From Gordionus sp. m RMFG-2023 (lineage: Eukaryota; Nematomorpha; Gordioida; Chordodea; Parachordodidae), in contig NC_088776.1 in assembly GCF_954871325.1 (NCBI RefSeq), positions 7,323,985 to 7,387,984 of the forward strand: a stretch of 64,000 nucleotides of DNA, in the 5' to 3' direction. This document shows positions 61,601 to 64,000 of the stretch, in pieces. The notes beneath the pieces were generated by a model. The model saw only the letters and a program-made list of their open reading frames with translations, was not told the DNA's origin and searched no databases. Both the position numbers and the translations under genes were made by a program. How positions within the stretch are numbered: position 1 is the first letter of the stretch; each line of letters begins with the position of its first letter.

Positions 61601-63544
61601 GAAGTTGAATAGTTTTCATCCAATCCCAGATATCAGATTATATAAAACAGGGCATTGGCCATCAGCGGCTGGTAGACACAGATGCAAGTACTGCAAAAAT
61701 GGTTATTCAAGATATGAATGTATAAAATGTAAAATATCTTTTATGTTTAAATAAAAATCGCAATTGTTTTATTTCTATTCAAAATAAATTGTATATTTTT
61801 TTTACATATGAATATCCCAATGATGACAATTGGTAACATTTCATAGTTCTATATATATACATTTTTAAATAAAAAACGTTGAAATTATGTTATTTGTGTC
61901 TTGTTTAACACAGTTTTAGAAGAAAAAAAATTTGGGGGAAATATTTCGGGCGCGAAAGGGTTAATTACACAAAATTTTTAATCGATCTTTATAATATAGA
62001 TCTGTTAAATCTAAGTATTGATTAGGAAATTTCTTAAAAGATATGCAAACGAACGCGTTCGTGGTGAGCGGGTTCGTTTTTCGAGAAAAAAAAATAATGA
62101 ACAGCAATCCTTTTATTTTTGACGAAGTTTGAACGTGAGCGCGTTCCTTTTTTTTTGACGAACGAGTTCGTATTTTACGTTCGTTAAAACATTAACCTGA
62201 TTTTTTTTTAATCAGTTGTTTCCTTTATCACGTTTGAATCTTTTTTTAACACGCCACTATTTCTGTCCTATAGTATAGACTATAGAGTTTATTATTTTAA
62301 TTTTATAGATTAGCATAAGCGCGGAAGTTGTTATTTCGTCATCATCTGATTTCTAAATTACTGTGACTTAAATATAATTACTCTACAGTAACATATTATA
62401 TTGAAGAAACTAATTTTATCCACCAAATGTGTTCAAAAAGTATAATATCACTTTCTAAATCTTCCAAACGATAAATATTTTTAATAAATTCCCCACACCA
62501 AAAGGGTTATTTATAAAAAATGTTTTTTTTATATTTACTATATTATATGTATAAATAAACTTATTTTTTTTTAACATGGCTAATATATTGTGATAAAAAA
62601 TATTAGACTTTTAATATTAAATTAAGTATTAAATGCTTTAAAAAAAATTAGTATACCTCTCAACATTAATTTTGTAACAAAATTACCTTGAAATTTAAAA
62701 CTTTTTATATTATATTATATTTTATAATTTTATTAAAAACAGTTAAAATTATATTTAAAAAAAAATGTTTTTATAATATTAAATGTTGGTACGTGAAGCA
62801 AACTAGAATTTAAGAAAAATGTAATAAAATTAAAATTATAATTTTTAATTGTTTTTAAAAAAACGTTCCGATAGCGTTCCAAATTATTTTATTTATCAAG
62901 TTCCATTCCTGGAATATGTCCAAAACGTTCTGTTCCTTGTCCCTGACATTTAACAACCTGATATTGAATATGATTTTGGAGTGAATATTGTTGATTTTTG
63001 ATCACATATTTTATCCCGGGGGATCAGAATCCGACAGACATTTTTTTAGTTGGATTCTGACCTTTCATCTTTGTTAAATAATTTGAAATATACGTTTTTT
63101 AAAAAAAAATATACTAATCTTTACAAAAATTCACGTAATTAATATTCATTATTTTTTTTAAAATAATATATTTAAAGGTAGAACAATTTTGCATAACTTC
63201 GCCCTTCGACGATCTTTCTTGGAAAATGTTTGAAGAGATGCTCGGCAACTCCGAACTATTCTGCCAGGTTCTAAAATTACCCTACAGACTCGTGGCTATC
63301 GTTTCTGGTATATAAATTTTTTCATTTTTTTAAGCAATTCATTTCAAATTGATATTTATTATGAAAATCTTTGAATTTTATTTTAGGCGCCCTAAATAAC
63401 GCAGCTAGTAAGAAGATTGATTTAGAATCCTGGTTCCCTGGCAGTAAAGCGTTTAGGGAATTGGTATCTTGTTCTAATTGCTTGGATTATCAATCCCGTC
63501 GTCTGAGAATTCGGTACGGACAAACTAAGAAAATGGACGGAACC
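52634..63544 (+). CDS. SARS1: cytosolic seryl-tRNA synthetase, 5' nine exons (3' end beyond the window)
   Basis: Class II aminoacyl-tRNA synthetase that charges tRNA-Ser (and tRNA-Sec). Exons: 52634-52769, 52812-52882, 52924-53022, 53062-53220, 53275-53415, 53805-53960, 57080-57328, 63178-63307, 63387-63544; 433 codons, all joins in phase. The N terminus [16 protein letters not shown] is diagnostic of the eukaryotic cytosolic enzyme. A helical tRNA-binding arm follows (to about SVPISNNE), then the core: LEQALIRL to STPFF (motif 1), [19 protein letters not shown] (serine-binding TXE loop), and motif 2 [16 protein letters not shown]. Then comes [20 protein letters not shown]. Motif 3 and the last ~80 residues are not in the window. 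The start of exon 3 could instead be 52930. Introns 1-5 are 38-389 bp; introns 6 and 7 are 3.1 and 5.8 kb and full of transposons. Exons 1-6 use far more A/T-ending codons than exons 7-9. Confidence 0.95.
54328..56789. mobile_element. family X hAT-like element enclosing other insertions, in SARS1 intron 6
   Basis: The left end TATGGCTCTGCCGAT matches the X terminus TAGGGCTGTGCCGAT at 13 of 15. The right end GATCGGCACAGCCCTG is its complement, preceded by sub-terminal ATCGGAATCGGATCGG. The flanks are a perfect 8-bp duplication ATTAAAAT (54320-54327 and 56790-56797). Most of the interior is replaced by other sequence: a TAGAGGTCTG-type end at 54343 and the palindrome at 54515-56662. The original left half of X is almost gone. 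Confidence 0.8.
54515..56662. mobile_element. giant palindromic element of TCGACTAA repeats and ten ~118 bp units
   Basis: The ends AGTGTTGTTAATCGACTAA and, inverted, the right end ...AATTAACAACACT are the same type as M1. Next to them are blocks (54537-54722 and 56318-56640) of the self-complementary 12-mer TTAGTCGACTAA and variants. Inside, five units of about 117-120 bp (each with GAAGATGTACCATAGAAAAG and GACAATTGTCATAATCGTCA) run from about 54895 to 55495. Five inverted units (CTATGGTACATCTTC) run from about 55580 to 56160. The centre near 55500-55560 is the only unpaired part, so nearly the whole 2.1 kb can fold into one hairpin. No protein is encoded. Confidence 0.85.
56798..56933. mobile_element. 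right end of a TAGAGG-family hAT-like element
   Basis: CGGGCGGGCTTTTTGGC, then ACCCGTCCATTCCAGACCTCTA, ends at 56933. A degenerate left counterpart, GGGCATGGGTGGGTTTTC, lies at about 54122. If they belong together, the family X element was inserted into this one. No target duplication was found. Confidence 0.5.
58660..61049 (-). mobile_element. inner piggyBac transposon, inserted in opposite orientation
   Basis: Minus-strand element of 2390 bp. Its 3' end CCCTTTCGCGCCCGACATAT is at 58660 and its 5' end GCTGGGCGCTAAAGGG is at 61049, followed by TTAA (61050-61053); on the left the target reads CCTA, so one TSD copy has mutated. The terminal and sub-terminal sequences are homologous to the outer copy. 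It interrupts the outer transposase reading between [11 protein letters not shown] and the segment that begins around a CTAATCGATTA motif, so it is the younger insertion. Confidence 0.88.
58905..60502 (-). pseudogene. piggyBac transposase pseudogene of the inner element
   Basis: The start codon is at 60502, with an early in-frame TGA as the third codon. A frame change near 60390 leads into a 235-codon segment (60399-59692) with [38 protein letters not shown] and the first catalytic region [19 protein letters not shown]. The next segment (59716-59429) has the second catalytic region [12 protein letters not shown]. The third, [13 protein letters not shown], is near 59310-59270, and the tail with [16 protein letters not shown] is at about 58980. 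All three DDD regions are present but in different frames (roughly five breaks including the stop), so it is inactive. Confidence 0.8.
61965..63177 (+). other. rest of SARS1 intron 7, with probable hAT-like end
   Basis: AT-rich intron. About 62046-62190 repeats GAACGCGTTCG/GAACGNGTTCG on both strands. About 62865-62950 has GTTCCGATAGCGTTCC and ends TTCCTTGTCCCTG. Together they suggest a CAGGGACAAGGAACAG-ended hAT-like element of about 0.9 kb, but the left end and target duplication were not found. Confidence 0.4.
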
Positions 63545-64000
63545 GTAAAAATATTTTTATTTCTTTGATAAGAACGTCGTTTTCTGACTCACCTGATTCG
63601 ATATTGCGCTTACTATTAGTTTTGTAAAATTGGATTCATTCGAAACCGAACCCAAAAACGACAAAACCAAGTTTTTAATCTATATCGCATCTTAGTCCTT
63701 TGAGAAAAGCTAAAAAAAACTTCAACTCGTGTCTTATAACTTAGTAAATGTGGTATCACCTTAAAATTAATTCAATTTAGTTCAACTACTTATGAGTTAA
63801 GTGATGAGATGACACACCCCGTTGGGGCTGTCATCAGGCCCATTGTTGCCATACATGTAGCATGTAGTAAATCATTTAATAATTTTTTACAATTTAAACA
63901 GGAATATAATATTTAGAGGATAAAAAAAACGTCAAAATTATTATTATTAAAATATCGGTGGTTGTGCTAGATTTCTCATGCCAATCAACGCGATAATAAA
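63545..64000 (+). other. SARS1 intron 9 start, no further exon
   Basis: Begins with donor GTAAAA. No motif-3 exon of the synthetase is found before the window ends. A strong hairpin lies at about 63810-63837 (GATGACACACCCC, GTT, GGGGCTGTCATC). Confidence 0.6.

Larger units (their letters stand above)
57829..61960 (+). mobile_element. outer piggyBac transposon, interrupted by a second piggyBac, in SARS1 intron 7
   Basis: The left end CCCTTTCGCGCCCAGCGAGA follows TTAA (57825-57828). The right end TTCGGGCGCGAAAGGG precedes TTAA (61961-61964), the piggyBac target. The 5' part (57829-58659) starts [10 protein letters not shown] at 58350 and then jumps by internal deletion to [19 protein letters not shown]. 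The 3' part resumes at about 61054 and holds [17 protein letters not shown] and a degraded C-terminal tail with [15 protein letters not shown] near 61650. The third catalytic region has lost the usual GGV before DLHD. It is non-functional. Confidence 0.88.

Overview
This is a very AT-rich nuclear window from an invertebrate animal. It has GT-AG introns with coding phase kept across them, protein exons clearly richer in GC than their surroundings, and many DNA-transposon remnants. The genes are conserved metazoan ones (a plasma-membrane syntaxin-1, a MAP3K4/MEKK4 kinase and a cytosolic seryl-tRNA synthetase), but nothing here fixes the phylum.

Layout. Positions 1-15400 hold no recognisable protein gene. 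They contain a hexanucleotide (ATTTTT)n array, a decayed LINE on the minus strand, and many short inverted-repeat elements. Positions 15401-23017 carry the + strand syntaxin-1 gene (nine exons; the start-codon exon is not seen), with an internally deleted piggyBac in one intron. Positions 23018-30078 are intergenic with two or more MITEs. Positions 30079-47832 carry MAP3K4 on the + strand (15 exons predicted, 2304 codons plus stop). Its first intron holds an unusual 1.7 kb foldback-like element and a later intron holds a hAT relic. Positions 47833-52633 are intergenic and contain a 1.97 kb hAT fossil. Positions 52634-63544 carry the first nine exons of seryl-tRNA synthetase on the + strand; the 3' end lies outside the window. 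Two of its introns are packed with transposons: a 2.1 kb palindrome built of TCGACTAA repeats and ten ~118 bp units, and one piggyBac inserted head-on into another.

The three genes have unrelated jobs (vesicle fusion, stress MAP-kinase signalling, tRNA charging) and share only orientation. Mobile DNA ties the window together. At least three element families share the terminal sequence (C/T)AG(T/A)GTTGTTAA, and several copies have 8-bp target duplications, which marks them as hAT-mobilised. Nested insertions give relative ages at three places.

Main oddities: long insertions in the MAP3K4 kinase domain, including ~29 residues between the HRD and DFG motifs; an abrupt change of codon composition inside the seryl-tRNA synthetase gene; the giant palindrome; and the foldback element whose two arms carry the same coding-like text. 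All exon borders were read by eye from homology, phase and GT/AG signals; no search or alignment program was run.
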